The notes: a model not told the origin generated them from the letters alone. Shown: positions 28,026 to 37,081, numbered from the stretch's first letter. The stretch: 64,000 bases of DNA from Hyphomonadaceae bacterium (GCA_019747815.1 JAIEQJ010000020.1:1-64000), one strand, 5' to 3'. Program-made: numbers and translations.

Positions 28026-29507
28026 ATGAAGGACGATATCGACCCACCGCCTTCTCCCGGCCGCCTGTTCCTCACCGTCTATCCGTCCATCATGCTGCCG
28101 ATGTTCCTGGCGGTCGTGGATCAGACGATCGTGGCGACCGCCCTGCCGGCGATTGCCGCCTCCCTGGGCAGCGTGGAGCGCGTGTCGTGGGTGGTCGTGT
28201 CCTATCTGGTGGCCGGCACCATCGCCGCGCCGGTCTACGGGCAACTGCGCGACGTCTACGGCGGCAAGCCCATGATGTTCGTTGCGCTCGGCATCTTCCT
28301 CGTCGCCTCGCTCCTGTGCACGGTGGCAACCAGCGTCGAGATGCTGAGCCTTGCGCGCGTGCTGCAGGGATTCGGCGGCGGCGGCCTCATGACGCTCTCG
28401 CAGGCGCTCATCGGCGAAACCGTCCCGCCGCGCGAACGTGCCCGCTACCAGGGTTATCTGGCCGGCGTGATGGTCACCTCCAGCATCTTCGGGCCTGTCG
28501 TGGGCGGCTATCTCACGCATCACTTCGGCTGGCGCAGCGTGTTCCTCATCAACCTGCCGCTCGGGCTGATGGCCGTTCTGCTGACGCTCCGCCTGCCGGT
28601 ACGCCCTCGACGCGAACAGCCGTGGACCTTCGACAGCCTGGGCCTGGGCCTGTTCGTCCTGTTCATCGTCCCGGCGTTGCTGGCGCTGGAGCAGGCGCGG
28701 CGCATGAGCGCCAGCACGCTCCCGGCCGTGCTGCTGCTTGCGGTTGTTGCCGTCGTCGCCGTCATCGCCCTCATCCGCCGGGAGAGGCGGGCGGCCTTTC
28801 CGCTGCTGCCCATCAGCCTGTTGCGCCAACCAACGATCTGGCGCAGCGACGCGCTCGCCGCCTGCCACGGCGCCACGCTCGTATCGCTGGTGAGCTTTCT
28901 GCCGCTCTATCTGCGCGTCGTGCGCGGCAGCTCCGCATCCGAGACCGGCCTGCTGCTGCTGCCGCTGATGATCGGCATCGGCATCAGCTCGATGGCAACC
29001 GGACGCAGCGTCAGCCGCACCGGCCTCACCGCAATCTTCCCTTCCGTCGGTCTGGTGTTTGCAACCGTGTTGCTGATCGTCTTCGCGCTGTGGGCCGACA
29101 GCATGAGCGGCCGCCCGCTCGTCATGTTCCTGTTCCTGCTCGGCCTTTGCATGGGCACCGTGATGGGCGTCGTGCAGGTGACCGTGCAGAATGCGGCCGG
29201 CGGTGCTTCGCTCGGCTCTGCCGCAGCCTCGGTCCAGCTCTCGCGCTCCATCGGCGCCGCCGCCGGCACCGCGCTGGTCGGCGCCGTCCTGTTTGCCTGG
29301 CTGGCCCTGAGCGACCCCGAGGCGGAATCGGTGCTTCGCGCCCTGGTCGAGCACGGGCCGATCGCGCTCACCGATCTCTCGGACACCCGCCGGAGTGCCC
29401 TGCAGTCCGAGATCTCCGCCGCCTTCCGCGCCGGCTTCATGGCGATTGCAGCCTTCACTGGCGTAGGCGTGGCGCTGGCCTGGTCCATCCCCGCGCGCCG
29501 TCTATAG
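28026..29507 (+). CDS. MFS transporter, DHA2 (14-helix) drug:H+ antiporter family
   Basis: A 493-residue inner-membrane exporter with about fourteen hydrophobic segments. The first helix region contains VVDQTIVATALPAIAASLG, typical of DHA2 multidrug exporters, followed by the loop motif GQLRDVYGGKPMM (motif A) and RVLQGFGGGGLM. AGGGAA stands before ATG 28026. The transported compound is unknown. No regulator gene is adjacent; the glutathione transferase gene follows 39 bases later and could be cotranscribed. Confidence 0.9.
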   Translation: MKDDIDPPPSPGRLFLTVYPSIMLPMFLAVVDQTIVATALPAIAASLGSVERVSWVVVSYLVAGTIAAPVYGQLRDVYGGKPMMFVALGIFLVASLLCTVATSVEMLSLARVLQGFGGGGLMTLSQALIGETVPPRERARYQGYLAGVMVTSSIFGPVVGGYLTHHFGWRSVFLINLPLGLMAVLLTLRLPVRPRREQPWTFDSLGLGLFVLFIVPALLALEQARRMSASTLPAVLLLAVVAVVAVIALIRRERRAAFPLLPISLLRQPTIWRSDALAACHGATLVSLVSFLPLYLRVVRGSSASETGLLLLPLMIGIGISSMATGRSVSRTGLTAIFPSVGLVFATVLLIVFALWADSMSGRPLVMFLFLLGLCMGTVMGVVQVTVQNAAGGASLGSAAASVQLSRSIGAAAGTALVGAVLFAWLALSDPEAESVLRALVEHGPIALTDLSDTRRSALQSEISAAFRAGFMAIAAFTGVGVALAWSIPARRL

Positions 29508-29546
29508 TCACGCACGGAAGCTCGATCGTCCCCGGGGAGCACAGCC

Positions 29547-30176
29547 ATGAAGTTCTATGATTGCGCCACTGCACCCAGCCCGCGCCGCGTGCGCATCTTC
29601 CTCGCCGAGAAGGGCATCGCCGTGCCGATGGTCCAGGTGAACCTGCGCGAGGGCGAGCACCTGCAGCCCGCATTCCGCAAGATCAATCCCGAAGCCACGG
29701 TGCCGGTGCTGGAGCTCGACGACGGCACCATCCTCAGCGACGCCATTGCCATCTGCACCTACTTCGAGGACATCCATCCCGAGCCGCCGCTGATCGGCCG
29801 CACGCCGCAGGAGCGGGCCGTCACCCACGCCTGGAACCGCCGCATCGAGCGCGACGGCTTGAGCGCGGCCATGGAGGCCTTCCGCAACGCGACGCCGGGC
29901 TTGAAGGGACGCGCCGTTCCCGGCCCCGACGACTACGATCAGATCCCCGCCCTCGCCGAGCGGGGACGCACCCGGGTCGGCCGGTTCTTCACGTGGATGG
30001 ATGCACACCTTGCAGCGCACGAGTTCGTCGCCGGCCCACGCTACACGATGGCCGACATCACCACCCAGATCACCGTCGAGTTCGCCAAGTGGGCGAAGCT
30101 GCCCGTCCCCGAGACCTGCCCGCACCTCGCCCGCTGGTTTGCAGCGGTATCCGCGCGGCCGAGCGCCAAGGCCTAG
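29547..30176 (+). CDS. Glutathione S-transferase family protein
   Basis: A 209-residue two-domain protein: a thioredoxin-like N-terminal domain (residues 1-80) with the glutathione-site runs TVPVLELDDGT and LSDAIAICTYFE, then an all-helical C-terminal domain with MADITTQIT near residue 172. A Ser/Cys in CATAPSPRRVR near the N-terminus may serve as the catalytic residue. It may conjugate or reduce electrophiles; the substrate is unknown. Its TAG stop overlaps the stop of the converging gene within the shared CTAG at 30173-30176. Confidence 0.9.
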   Translation: MKFYDCATAPSPRRVRIFLAEKGIAVPMVQVNLREGEHLQPAFRKINPEATVPVLELDDGTILSDAIAICTYFEDIHPEPPLIGRTPQERAVTHAWNRRIERDGLSAAMEAFRNATPGLKGRAVPGPDDYDQIPALAERGRTRVGRFFTWMDAHLAAHEFVAGPRYTMADITTQITVEFAKWAKLPVPETCPHLARWFAAVSARPSAKA

Positions 30177-30574
30177 CCGCCGCCGAGCGTGAGCATCTTG
30201 CCCTGGAGCTGCACGATGCAGCCTTCAACGTTGTGCAGGGTCTCGTCGATCCGCTGCAGCTCCCGCGCAATCTCAGCCGGATTGCGGGCGCGGCGCTCGG
30301 CGCGCGGCACCGTTGCCACCTCGAACAGCCACGCGATGAGCGAGCCCAGACCGGCAAGGGCACGCCGCAACAGCGATCTGCGCGGCTTGCCGGCGCCGCT
30401 CTGCCTGGCCCGGGCAGCCCTTTGCCGGCGCGCCAGGGCGGTGCGCAAAAACTTCAGCTCGCGTTTTTTGTGACGCAATTCCTTGAGCGCGGCCTTCGCT
30501 TCTGCAGCAGACGTCACGGTGACCGCGACCGCCGTGCCCTCGATCCTCGTATAGCGCATCGGCGCCAACTGCAT
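30173..30574 (-). CDS. Small basic coiled-coil protein, unknown function
   Basis: A 133-residue protein, strongly basic in its centre (KELRHKKRELKFLRTALARR and RRQRAARARQSGAGKPRRS), with one possible short hydrophobic segment (LAGLGSLIAWLFEVATVP near residue 85) and a helical Gln/Leu-rich end (ELQRIDETLHNVEGCIVQLQ) suited to coiled-coil pairing. I do not recognise a family. GAGG lies upstream of ATG 30574. It converges with the GST gene and is divergent from the M15-like peptidase gene. Confidence 0.6.
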   Translation of the reverse strand: MQLAPMRYTRIEGTAVAVTVTSAAEAKAALKELRHKKRELKFLRTALARRQRAARARQSGAGKPRRSLLRRALAGLGSLIAWLFEVATVPRAERRARNPAEIARELQRIDETLHNVEGCIVQLQGKMLTLGGG

Positions 30575-31057
30575 GGCTCGGCCTCGCTCCCGTGTTTGCC
30601 TCGGCGCCGGCGAACGTAGCGGCCGCAGCACAATAGTCCAGATGTACGAACACGTTAGCCGGCAGCGGCCGCCGTGCGACGCACGTAACTCCCAGCGTTC
30701 ACTGAATTTGCATCGCAAACTTGTCGCAGCATTGGCGCAGGTGCGAACCTTACACTCCGTATGCACATAGGCGTTCAAATATCTTGTAACAATTGGAAAA
30801 ACTCAGCCTCATTCTCGCCATAACGGTTGCCGAGACAAACCGCGCCCGAGAGCAGCTCGCGGCCTGCACGCACGCCGACACGATGGCATCTGCGATGCAT
30901 GCCGCCTCGCTCGGGGAGGGTACGGGTCCGCAGTAGGGGTGGATAAGACGTGCGTCAGGCGATCCAGGCCGCTGTCGGTAGCGCTGGGGGGCTCTTGCGA
31001 TCTGCAACGAGCCTTCCGGCATTCTGCTGATCAATCCGAAAATTAGGAGAGCACATC
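30575..31057. other. 483-base intergenic region between divergent genes
   Basis: No convincing gene is present. The stretch near 30700-30830 is less GC-rich than its surroundings (for example TTCAAATATCTTGTAAC) and is the most likely place for promoters of the two divergent genes. AGGAG at about 31047 is the ribosome-binding site of the peptidase gene. I saw no clear operator or RNA structure. Confidence 0.5.
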
Positions 31058-31681
31058 ATGAAGCGGCTTCTTACCGTGGCACTCGGTATTGCGCTTTGTA
31101 CTGCCGCGACGGCCGTGACCGCCGCGCCCAACCATCTTCCAACCAGTGAGAGCAATGCCTTCTATTCCCACAGCGATGACAACTACTCCCGCTCGCGCAG
31201 CACCCGGCGCTCGGCAGCGCGGAGCCATCGCCGCCATGCTACAACCCGTTCCGGCCGTCGCCATGCCTCGCATCGCACGAGCCGCCGCCATGCGACCCGC
31301 TCCAGCCGCCGCACCGCCGCGCGCAGCGGCCGCCGCGCCTCCATGGCCCAGCGCAGCTTCACGCGCTACGCCAGCCCCGGCACATCGCGCGGCTGTCTGA
31401 CGTCGCCCGCCCGCGCCCTGCTCGGCCGCATCGAAGCGCAGTTCGGCAGCGTGCAGATCATCTCCACCTGCCGCCCCGGCGCCAGGATCGCCGGCACCAA
31501 CCGCATCTCCAGGCATGCGAGCGGCAACGCCGTGGACTTCAATGCTCCGAACGGACGCAAGGCGGCGATCGTGCGCTGGCTCATCGCCAACCACAAGTCG
31601 GGCGGCACCATGACCTATGCCAGCATGGGCCACATTCACGTCGACATCGGCCCGCGGTTCGTGTCGCTGAACTCGCGCTGA
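31058..31681 (+). CDS. Exported M15-like peptidase (DUF882/YcbK type) with basic linker
   Basis: A 207-residue secreted protein: signal peptide (about 1-23), then a 55-residue Arg/Ser/His-rich stretch (about residues 44-98) with loose repeats of SRRH, then a compact C-terminal domain. This domain has the zinc-peptidase pattern of the D,D-carboxypeptidase family: His153 in SRHASGNAVDF with Asp160, and His194 in GHIHVDIGP. Two cysteines (GRGCLTS-like near 113 and ISTCRPG near 138) may form a disulfide. It probably trims or binds peptidoglycan; the basic linker could hold the anionic cell wall or membrane. AGGAG precedes ATG 31058. Confidence 0.78.
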   Translation: MKRLLTVALGIALCTAATAVTAAPNHLPTSESNAFYSHSDDNYSRSRSTRRSAARSHRRHATTRSGRRHASHRTSRRHATRSSRRTAARSGRRASMAQRSFTRYASPGTSRGCLTSPARALLGRIEAQFGSVQIISTCRPGARIAGTNRISRHASGNAVDFNAPNGRKAAIVRWLIANHKSGGTMTYASMGHIHVDIGPRFVSLNSR

Positions 31682-31760
31682 GCCCGAGACCGGTCCTGAC
31701 GCCGGTTCCGGAAAGCCGACCTGAAGCGAGGGCGGCGCGTGCAGCGCCCCTTCGCATCAT

Positions 31761-32507
31761 TCAGAACGCCAGGAGCCAGAGCCCGCGCGCCAGATAGGCC
31801 GCGGCCACGCCCACCGTGACGCGCCGGCTCCACATGCGAAACCCGTCGTTGGTCATGCGCAGCAGCACCGGCGCGGCCAATGACGTGCCCGCAAACGACA
31901 GTGCGACCGCCGCGGCATAGACCCACCACGGATTGCTGGTGTCGAAGGCGAAGGCGAACGAGCCGAAGTAGGCGATGCGATAGAGGTGTCCGGCCACCTG
32001 CGTCACCGCCTTGGTGGCCACGACGACCTTGCGATCGAGCTGGCTCTTCTGGAAGAAGATATCCAGGATGTGCCCGGCCGCCCCGGCCAGAAGCTGCAGC
32101 ACAATGATGAAGGCGCCGCAGATATAGGGTGCCCCCGGTCGGGTAATGTCGGGCGTCAGCCGTCGCGGCAAGAGATCGGCCGCGAACGGAATGAGCCCCA
32201 GCCCGATGTAGAGCATCGCCTTGCTCGGCAGGATGGCGACTGTCCGCAGCACGAGGAACATCACCGTCGAGCCGACGAGATAGCGCCACACGATCCCCCA
32301 GTCGACGTGCTCCAGCCACAGGATCACCCGCCAGCCGTTGGCGGCCGTCTGGATGATGCCGAACAGCACCATGGCCGGCGCCACGTCCAGAAACAGCAGC
32401 AGCACGCCGAGCAGGATCAACCCGCCCGCCATGCCGAATATGCCGGAAATGAACGATGTGACGAGAACGGTGGCCCCGACGATGGCGAGGGCAAAGGGGC
32501 CCAGCAT
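31761..32507 (-). CDS. TauE/SafE family membrane permease
   Basis: A 248-residue inner-membrane protein with about seven or eight hydrophobic segments, opening with the family run SFISGIFGMAGGLILLGVLL. Members export sulfite, sulfoacetate or other organic anions; the substrate here is not indicated by context. Its ATG at 32507 abuts the stop codon of the thioesterase gene directly (stop 32508-32510), so translation of the two is probably coupled. Confidence 0.88.
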   Translation of the reverse strand: MLGPFALAIVGATVLVTSFISGIFGMAGGLILLGVLLLFLDVAPAMVLFGIIQTAANGWRVILWLEHVDWGIVWRYLVGSTVMFLVLRTVAILPSKAMLYIGLGLIPFAADLLPRRLTPDITRPGAPYICGAFIIVLQLLAGAAGHILDIFFQKSQLDRKVVVATKAVTQVAGHLYRIAYFGSFAFAFDTSNPWWVYAAAVALSFAGTSLAAPVLLRMTNDGFRMWSRRVTVGVAAAYLARGLWLLAF

Positions 32508-32942
32508 CTAGCGTTCGTCCGCCAGCAGCGCCTTGGCAGACCGCCGCACGGCCTCGGGCAGCGCGCACGCCTTGTGCCCCTGCTTGTCGAGATGCACGGC
32601 GGTGATCTCCGAGACCGCCACCACCGTCGCGCTTTCGATGCTGCGCATCTCGTGGCGGAAGCGCAGCCGCTTGTCGGCCACGTCCAGCACCTGCGTCCTG
32701 ATCTCGATCACGTCGCCTGCGAATAGCTCCTGCTTGTAGGCGATGTTCTGCTGCACACCCGCCATCCCATGGCGCTCGCCCCGCAGATAGGAGGGCGTGA
32801 GGCCGATCTCGCAGAAGAAGACCCAGTTGGCCTCGTCGAACTTGGCGCCGTAGGTCGCAACGTTCACATGCCCGATGTGGTCGCAGTCCCGGGGGTAGAC
32901 GGCCCCGCGATAGGTCAGCAGTCCACTTGCTTCAGCACCCAT
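32508..32942 (-). CDS. Acyl-CoA thioesterase, hotdog fold (YbgC/4HBT type)
   Basis: A 144-residue hotdog-fold protein. The catalytic loop of the 4-hydroxybenzoyl-CoA thioesterase family is visible as RDCDHIGHVNVATYGA (Asp near residue 19), with the central helix and the strand run DKRLRFRHEMRS. It should hydrolyse an acyl-CoA thioester. GAGGGAC stands before ATG 32942; the frame is open further upstream but without domain features. Coupled to the TauE/SafE gene. The substrate is unknown. Confidence 0.87.
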   Translation of the reverse strand: MGAEASGLLTYRGAVYPRDCDHIGHVNVATYGAKFDEANWVFFCEIGLTPSYLRGERHGMAGVQQNIAYKQELFAGDVIEIRTQVLDVADKRLRFRHEMRSIESATVVAVSEITAVHLDKQGHKACALPEAVRRSAKALLADER

Positions 32943-33112
32943 TGTCCCTCGCCCGACCCCTGTTGCGAACTCCAAGGTAACGCCTCGCGCCGCGGACCGA
33001 CAACGCATCTAGGCGGTGCGCTGCTTTGCATTGACTGTCGATGATGCCAAAATTGCCGAGGGGCCGCCCTGGCGGCAGCCCTGCCGGGCTGCGGCACGAC
33101 GGAGCACACCCA

Positions 33113-33706
33113 ATGATCGCACTCGAGGAACCGTACCGGCGCGCGACGCCGCACGATACGCAGGCGATGGCCGACTTCGTCCACTTCGCCAGCGAAGGGC
33201 TCGCCCTTCATCTCTGGGCCCGGATGGCCGGCCCCGGCGGCGATCCGTGGGCGGTCGCCCGCGAGCGCGCCGGCCGCGACACGGGCAGCTTCTCCTATCG
33301 CAACGCCATCGTGGCACAGCACGCGAACCGGGTGGTCGCCGGCCTCCTCGGCTATGCCCTGCCCGACCATCCCGAGCCCATACCGGACACCATGCCGCCC
33401 CTGTTCGTGCCCCTGCAGGAACTGGAGAACCTAGCGCCGGGCTCCTGGTATGTGAACGTGCTCGCCGCCTATCCCGAGTTCCGCGGCCGCGGCTACGGCG
33501 GCGCGCTGCTCGCCGTGGCGGATCGGCTCGCCGCGGATGCAGGCAAGCGTGGCCTGAGCATCATTGTTGCTGATACCAACATCGGCGCGCGCAGGCTCTA
33601 CGAGCGATGCGGGTACCGCGAGGCCGGAAGACGCAGGATGGTCAAGGAGGATTGGCGCCACCCCGGCACCGACTGGGTGCTGCTCACCAAGCCCCTCGGA
33701 ACCTAG
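33113..33706 (+). CDS. GNAT family N-acetyltransferase
   Basis: A 197-residue GNAT protein. The acetyl-CoA site reads EFRGRGYGGALLAVADRLA near residue 122, preceded by VNVLAAYP and followed by NIGARRLYERCGYREAGRRRM, which is the usual C-terminal half. GGAG lies eight bases before ATG 33113. Its stop is 33 bases before trpC, so trpC may be read from the promoter of this gene. The acceptor is unknown. Confidence 0.86.
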   Translation: MIALEEPYRRATPHDTQAMADFVHFASEGLALHLWARMAGPGGDPWAVARERAGRDTGSFSYRNAIVAQHANRVVAGLLGYALPDHPEPIPDTMPPLFVPLQELENLAPGSWYVNVLAAYPEFRGRGYGGALLAVADRLAADAGKRGLSIIVADTNIGARRLYERCGYREAGRRRMVKEDWRHPGTDWVLLTKPLGT

Positions 33707-33739
33707 CGACCGAGATGCGTTTCATCGTACACTTGGCCG

Positions 33740-34543
33740 ATGACGGACATCCTCGACAAGATCACAGCTTACAAGCTGAAGGAAATCGCGGCCGCCAAGG
33801 CCAGGCAGTCCCTGGAGGCGATCGAGGCGGCGGCGCGTGCCGCTCCGCCCGTGCGGCCGTTTGCCGGAGCGCTCAGCGCCGGCGTTGCCGCCGGCCGCTT
33901 CGCCCTAATCGGCGAGATCAAAAAGGCGAGCCCTTCCAAGGGCCTGATCCGTGCTGATTTCGATCCCCGGGCGCTTGCCGAAGCCTACGCCACGGGCGGC
34001 GCTGCGTGTCTTTCGGTGCTCACCGACGGCCCGTCGTTTCAGGGCGCACCGGAGTACCTCACCGCCGCGCGCGCCGCCAGCGGGCTGCCGGTGCTGCGCA
34101 AGGATTTCATGCTGGACCGCTATCAGGTCGCCGAAGCCCGTGCCTGGGGCGCCGACTGCATCCTCATCATCATGGCGGCCGTCGACGACGTGACCGCCGG
34201 CACGCTGTGTGCCTACGCCAAGGCCTGGCACATGGACGCCATTGCCGAGGTGCACGACAAGGACGAGCTGGATCGCGCGCTGACCCTGGACTGCCGCCTC
34301 ATCGGCATCAACAATCGCGACCTGAGGACGTTCGGAACCACCTTGGAGACCACGGAACGGCTCGCCCCGCGCGTGCCGCACGACCGCATCGTCATCGCCG
34401 AGAGCGGGATAGCCGCGCACGCAGACCTGGAGCGGTTGGCGAAAATCGGAGTACGCGCCTTTCTCGTCGGCGAAAGCCTGATGCGCCAGGCCGATGTCGC
34501 GGCCGCGACCCGCACCCTGCTCGGCTCAGGAGCGCGGCTATGA
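33740..34543 (+). CDS. trpC: Indole-3-glycerol phosphate synthase
   Basis: Closes the indole ring to give indole-3-glycerol phosphate. The 267-residue (beta/alpha)8 enzyme shows [13 protein letters not shown] with the catalytic Lys, [12 protein letters not shown], and [10 protein letters not shown] near the phosphate site. Unlike in E. coli it is not fused to TrpF. The start at 33740 has no good ribosome-binding site. The stop overlaps the moaC start (ATGA at 34540-34543), so it leads the trpC-moaC-moeA set. Confidence 0.97.
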   Translation: MTDILDKITAYKLKEIAAAKARQSLEAIEAAARAAPPVRPFAGALSAGVAAGRFALIGEIKKASPSKGLIRADFDPRALAEAYATGGAACLSVLTDGPSFQGAPEYLTAARAASGLPVLRKDFMLDRYQVAEARAWGADCILIIMAAVDDVTAGTLCAYAKAWHMDAIAEVHDKDELDRALTLDCRLIGINNRDLRTFGTTLETTERLAPRVPHDRIVIAESGIAAHADLERLAKIGVRAFLVGESLMRQADVAAATRTLLGSGARL

Positions 34544-35031
34544 CCAGGCTCTCCCACCTCAACGCCAAGGGCGAAGCGCGCATGGTCGACGTGACGGACA
34601 AGGCCGTCACCCAGCGCACCGCCCGGGCCGAAGGCTTCGTCGCCATGGCGCCGGCAACGCTGGCGCTGATAGACACGGGCGAGGCGAAGAAGGGCGATGT
34701 GCTCGCAGCGGCACGCATTGCCGGCATCATGGCCGCCAAGAAGACGCACGAGCTGATCCCGCTCTGCCATCCGCTCGCCCTCTCGAAGGCCACCGTCGAT
34801 TTCGAGACCTCGCATGCCCCCGCCGGCATCCGCGTCACCGCCGAGGTGAAGGTGGCCGGGCCGACCGGCGTCGAGATGGAGGCGCTGACCGCGGTCGCGG
34901 TCGCCTGCCTCACCATCTACGACATGCTGAAGGCCGCCGACAAAGCCATGACCCTCGGCGACATCCGCCTGGTCGAGAAGACCGGCGGCCGCTCCGGCAC
35001 CTATCGGGCGGCCGATCCAGTGGGACGGTGA
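34540..35031 (+). CDS. moaC: Cyclic pyranopterin monophosphate synthase MoaC
   Basis: Works with MoaA in the first step of molybdenum cofactor synthesis. The 163 residues hold [30 protein letters not shown] and the closing KTGGRSG, all typical of MoaC. AGGAG precedes the ATG, which overlaps the trpC stop by four bases. MoeA begins four bases after its stop. Confidence 0.97.
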   Translation: MTRLSHLNAKGEARMVDVTDKAVTQRTARAEGFVAMAPATLALIDTGEAKKGDVLAAARIAGIMAAKKTHELIPLCHPLALSKATVDFETSHAPAGIRVTAEVKVAGPTGVEMEALTAVAVACLTIYDMLKAADKAMTLGDIRLVEKTGGRSGTYRAADPVGR

Positions 35032-35035
35032 CTGC

Positions 35036-36241
35036 ATGGCCCTGCTGTCCGTCGAAGAGGCTCTACAGCGCATCCTCAAGGGCGTGGAGCCGACCGAGGC
35101 CGAGCCCGTCGCCATCGAGCAGGCATGCGGCCGCGTGCTGGCGGAGCCCTTGCCGGCGCTTGTCACCCAGCCTCCGTTCAACGCCTCCGCCATGGACGGC
35201 TATGCAGTGCGGGCAGCGGACGTGGCCCGGCTGCCGGCCGCGCTCGCGATCATCGGCGAAGCCGCCGCCGGACATCCCTTCTCCGGCGCCGTCGACCCGG
35301 GACAGGCCGTGCGCATCTTTACCGGCGCGCCCGTGCCCGATGGCGCCGACGCCATCGTCATTCAGGAGAACGCGGAGCGCGATGGCGGCAAGGTCGTCGT
35401 GCGTGAAGGCACGATCGAGACCGATCACATCCGCCCCAAGGGCTCCGACTTCCGCGCGGGCGACACCTTGCTGGCCGCGGGCCGGCGGCTCGGTCCCCGT
35501 GAGGTCTCGCTGGCGGCTGCCATGGGACATGGGCAGCTCAGCGTCCACCGTCGGCCGCGCGTGGCCATTCTCTCGACCGGTGACGAACTGGTGCCGCCGG
35601 GGAGTCGTCCAGGCCTCGGCCAGATCATCGCCTCCAACCACTTGGGCATCGCAGCCCTTGCCGAATCCGCCGGCGCCACGCCGCTGCAGCTCGGCATCGC
35701 CCGCGACACGCACACAGACCTCGACACCCATTTTGCCCGCGCGCAGGGCGCCGACATCATCGTCACCAGCGGCGGCGCGTCGGTCGGCGATCATGATCTC
35801 GTCGCGCCCGTGCTGCAGGCGCGCGGCATGACGCTGGCCTTCTGGAAGATCGCCATGCGCCCCGGCAAGCCGCTGATGTTCGGCCGCCTGGCGCAGGCGC
35901 GCGTGCTGGGCCTGCCGGGCAACCCGGTGTCGTCCCTCATCTGCACCCGGCTGTTTCTGCTGCCCCTGATCCGCGCGCTCCTGGGGCAACCTGCCCTCGA
36001 CCAAGCCCCAGCCCAGGCCCGCTTGAGCGTGCCTCTGGAGGCCAACGGCCCGCGCCAGCACTACATGCGGGCCGTCTCCAGCCCAGGCCCTGACGGCCTT
36101 GCCCAGGTAGCCCCTGTACGCTCCCAGGACAGCTCCCTGCTGGCACCCCTGGCGGAGGCCAACTGCCTCCTGGTTCGCGCCCCCAGGGCGCCAGCGGCGC
36201 CAGCAGGCAGCCTGGTTTCGATCCTGCCGCTGGACCTCTGA
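35036..36241 (+). CDS. moeA: Molybdopterin molybdenumtransferase MoeA
   Basis: Inserts molybdate into adenylated molybdopterin. The 401-residue protein shows PPFNASAMDGYAVRAADV, the FTGAPVPDGADAIVIQE element, the MPT-binding SGGASVGDHDLVAPVL, and PGKPLMFGRL near the C-terminal domain. The product is needed by molybdenum enzymes such as MsrP encoded 8 kb upstream (inference from function, not operon). The organisation trpC-moaC-moeA-lexA is conserved in many alphaproteobacteria. Confidence 0.97.
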   Translation: MALLSVEEALQRILKGVEPTEAEPVAIEQACGRVLAEPLPALVTQPPFNASAMDGYAVRAADVARLPAALAIIGEAAAGHPFSGAVDPGQAVRIFTGAPVPDGADAIVIQENAERDGGKVVVREGTIETDHIRPKGSDFRAGDTLLAAGRRLGPREVSLAAAMGHGQLSVHRRPRVAILSTGDELVPPGSRPGLGQIIASNHLGIAALAESAGATPLQLGIARDTHTDLDTHFARAQGADIIVTSGGASVGDHDLVAPVLQARGMTLAFWKIAMRPGKPLMFGRLAQARVLGLPGNPVSSLICTRLFLLPLIRALLGQPALDQAPAQARLSVPLEANGPRQHYMRAVSSPGPDGLAQVAPVRSQDSSLLAPLAEANCLLVRAPRAPAAPAGSLVSILPLDL

Positions 36242-36289
36242 AGCAAGCTCCACGGGGCTTGGCGGATGCCTCTCGGGCCCACAATTGGC

Positions 36290-36319
36290 TTGCGGAACAT
36301 CACGCGAACATCTATGTTC
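36290..36319 (+). promoter_or_regulatory. lexA promoter with overlapping SOS (LexA) box
   Basis: A -35-like TTGCGG (36290-36295) and a -10-like TATGTT (36313-36318) are 17 bases apart. In the spacer lie two direct GAAC repeats, at 36295-36298 and 36306-36309, separated by exactly seven bases: the GAAC-N7-GAAC box known as the LexA site of alphaproteobacteria. A GTTC at 36316-36319 adds a partial inverted copy. LexA bound here would block polymerase, giving autoregulation. The site is about 60-85 bases before the lexA start. Confidence 0.8.
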
Positions 36320-36376
36320 CCGCTTTGTACGATCCAGGGTTGAGTCGGGCGCAATGTTTCACGCTGGGAGAAACCC

Positions 36377-37081
36377 ATGCTGACGACCAAGCAGAAAGAG
36401 CTGCTCGTCTTTATCGATGCCCGGCTCAGGGAGACCGGCGTGCCGCCGTCGTTTGAGGAAATGAAGGAGGCGCTGGCCCTGCAGTCGAAGTCGGGCGTGC
36501 ATCGCCTCATCATGGCGCTGGAGGAGCGCGGCTTCATCCGCCGGCTGCCGCACCGCGCGCGGGCCATCGAGGTCATCAAGCTGCCCGATGCAATGGCCGA
36601 CGGCACGCACCACCGGTCCACCTTCAGCCCGAGTGTGATCGAGGGCAGCGGCCGCCGCCCGCCGCAGCTTTCGCCGCCGCCGGCCGCCTATGCGCAGTCG
36701 GGCGCCACGGTGCCTCTGATGGGGCGCATCGCCGCTGGTGTGCCCATCAGCGCCATTCAGGACCATACGCAGGATATCGGCGTGCCGCCTGATCTGGTGG
36801 CGGGCGGCGAGCACTTCGCACTCGAGGTGAAGGGCGATTCCATGATCGATGCCGGCATCAACGAGGGCGACATCATCATCGTGCGCCGCTGCGATACGGC
36901 GGACAACGGCGACATTGTCGTGGCGCTGGTGGAGAAGGAGGAGGCCACCCTCAAGCGGCTGCGCAAGAAGGGCGCCTCCATCGCACTCGAAGCCGCCAAT
37001 CCGAACTACGAGACGCGCATCTTCGGCCCCGATCAGGTCGATATCCAGGGCCGCCTGGTCGGGCTCATCCGGCGCTTCTGA
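36377..37081 (+). CDS. lexA: SOS response repressor LexA
   Basis: A 234-residue repressor-protease. Residues 1-65 form the winged-helix DNA-binding domain ([20 protein letters not shown], then [15 protein letters not shown]). The self-cleavage site Ala-Gly is at 120-121 in GRIAAGVP, and the Ser-Lys pair is Ser155 in [10 protein letters not shown] and Lys193 in ATLKRLRKK, the usual spacing. The linker (about residues 75-108) is long and Pro-rich, as in other alphaproteobacteria. RecA filaments trigger cleavage on DNA damage. GGGAGA precedes ATG 36377. It converges with comEC. Confidence 0.98.
   Translation: MLTTKQKELLVFIDARLRETGVPPSFEEMKEALALQSKSGVHRLIMALEERGFIRRLPHRARAIEVIKLPDAMADGTHHRSTFSPSVIEGSGRRPPQLSPPPAAYAQSGATVPLMGRIAAGVPISAIQDHTQDIGVPPDLVAGGEHFALEVKGDSMIDAGINEGDIIIVRRCDTADNGDIVVALVEKEEATLKRLRKKGASIALEAANPNYETRIFGPDQVDIQGRLVGLIRRF

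Noticed and set aside
22847-33739. Direct repeats or attachment sites bordering the block between trpD and trpC
   Set aside because: The flanks (22847-22979 and 33707-33739) share no visible repeat, and no integrase or transposase lies in the block.
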